The position numbers were made by a program, and so were the translations under genes. Positions 62,924 through 64,000 of a DNA stretch of 64,000 nt are shown in pieces (the first letter of the stretch is position 1; every line of letters starts with the position of its first letter). The notes beneath the pieces are model-generated. The model searched no databases, was not told the DNA's origin, and saw nothing but the letters and a program-made list of their open reading frames with translations. Origin of the DNA: Unio delphinus (lineage: Eukaryota > Mollusca > Bivalvia > Unionida > Unionidae); contig JAQISU010000115.1 in the NCBI GenBank assembly GCA_029339505.1, positions 2,567,001-2,631,000 on the forward strand. Direction: 5' to 3'.

Positions 62924-63324
62924 CGTGTGGGCTGAAAAATTCCTCAGGCCCGTACATAATAGAACAATAATTATTTGTTCTATCTTAAGCGTTTATAAAG
63001 CTGTATATATAAATTCTAACCCGTCAGAGCCGAGGTAATCATGTGTAAATATCTAAGAGCCTGAGAAGGGTCTGCACGTGCTAGACTGCAAATACAAGGC
63101 AGCTAATTAAGCAAGAATTTTTGTTCTTACGCGATAGTCTGTTACGTAAGCTTTGTACCACGTGTGGGCTGGCAGATAGTTGACTTATTCCTGTGGAAGT
63201 TTGCGTCCGAAGCCATTTACACTTCCAAATATTTTTCACTGATTTAATAATTCCTCAGGCCCGTACATAATAGAACAATAATTATTTGTTCTATCTTAAG
63301 CGTTTATAAAGCTGTATATATAAA
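62924..63324. mobile_element. unidentified ~0.4-kb insert in the 25-bp satellite, copy 2
   Basis: 401 bp, nearly identical to 61260-61652. It has an 8-bp addition (atatctaa) after catgtgtaa and a few substitutions. The flanking satellite variants on both sides match those of copy 1, so this is a duplication of satellite plus insert and not a second insertion. Confidence 0.6.
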
Positions 63325-64000
63325 ATCTATACATCTATTATACTGTAACACCTAAACATATATTATACTGTAACACCTAAACATCTATTATACTGTAACA
63401 TCTATTCATCTATTATACTGTAACACCTAAACATCTATTATACTGTAACATCTATACATCTATTATACTGTAACACCTAAACATCTATTATACTGTAACA
63501 CCTAAACATCTATCATACTGTCACATCTATACATCTATTATACAGTACTGTAACACCTAAACATCTATTATACTGTAACACCTAAACATCTATTATACTG
63601 TAACACCTAAACATCTATTATACTGTAACATCTATACATCTTTTATACTGTAACACCTAAACATCTATTATACTGTAACACCTAAACATCTATTATACTG
63701 TAACACCTAAACATCTATTATACTGTAACACCTAAACATCTATTATACTGTAACATCTATACATGTATTATACTTTAACACCTAAACATCTATTATACTG
63801 TAACACCTAAACATCTATTATACTGTAACACCTAAACATCTATTATACTGTAACACCTAAACATCTATTATACTGTAACATCTATACATCTTTTATACTG
63901 TAACATCTATACATCTGTTATACTGTAACACCTATACATCTATTATACTGTAACACCTAAACATCTGTTATACTGTAACACCTAAACATCTATTATACTG

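Larger units (their letters stand above)
58236..64000. repeat. 25-bp satellite array, over 5.7 kb, continuing past the window
   Basis: The unit is taacacctaaacatctatta tactg. Main variants are taacatctatacatc, caccttaac and ttaaactg. Early copies (58236-59100) are more diverged and include deletions; later ones are nearly uniform. It is interrupted twice by the same ~0.4-kb sequence (61260-61652 and 62924-63324). The segment carrying it is duplicated at a spacing of 1664 bp. Confidence 0.97.

Overview
This is eukaryotic DNA from an AT-rich animal genome dense in tandem repeats. I infer a mollusc, probably a bivalve, but cannot name the species. The grounds are one long gene split by GT-AG introns, a tRNA-derived SINE whose core looks like the families I know from bivalves, an LTR retrotransposon with a copia-like gene order, a decayed piggyBac element, and tandem arrays that fill roughly 40% of the window by a hand tally. 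I see no bacterial features, CRISPR arrays, rRNA genes or intact tRNA genes.

The only host gene I can support runs on the + strand across at least 2816-57767 and leaves the window at both ends. Nine exons (2816-10501, 14274-14461, 29546-29714, 34218-34429, 40003-40172, 43363-43478, 52504-52568, 56228-56324, 57674-57767) join with a fully consistent chain of splice phases (1-1, 1-0, 0-1, 1-0, 0-2, 2-1, 1-0, 0-1, 1-2). They encode about 2930 residues of a type I membrane protein. It has a giant Ser/Thr-rich mucin-like ectodomain in a single 7.7-kb exon, a juxtamembrane module with a polybasic RRRKKR stretch, one transmembrane helix followed by a Cys cluster, and a charged cytoplasmic tail with a probable helix. 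The architecture and the juxtamembrane sequence suggest the KIAA1549/DUF3827 family. That assignment is from memory and unverified.

Layout: 1-2815 is upstream intron or flank with a 40-bp array. 2816-10501 is the mucin exon, with three nested repeat systems. 10502-14273 is intron 1. 14462-29545 is intron 2, holding a 6.07-kb antisense LTR retrotransposon (19640-25709, 5-bp target duplication) and a 3.3-kb array of a 39-bp repeat. 29715-34217 is intron 3 with 51-, 37- and 49-bp arrays. 34430-40002 is intron 4 with a LINE fragment and a piggyBac relic with TTAA ends. 40173-43362 is intron 5 with 21-, 36- and 33-bp arrays. 43479-52503 is intron 6, dominated by a 4.8-kb satellite built from 35- and 31-bp modules. 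52569-56227 is intron 7 with a SINE. 56325-57673 is intron 8 with a 52-bp array. 57768-64000 is the next intron, mostly a 25-bp satellite carrying two copies of an unidentified ~0.4-kb sequence.

Many long open frames here, especially on the minus strand, are by-products of arrays whose period is a multiple of three and are not genes. I see no operon-like or defence-like system. The most unusual items are the hypervariable mucin exon, the retrotransposon with integrase before reverse transcriptase, and the unidentified insert that was amplified together with its satellite.
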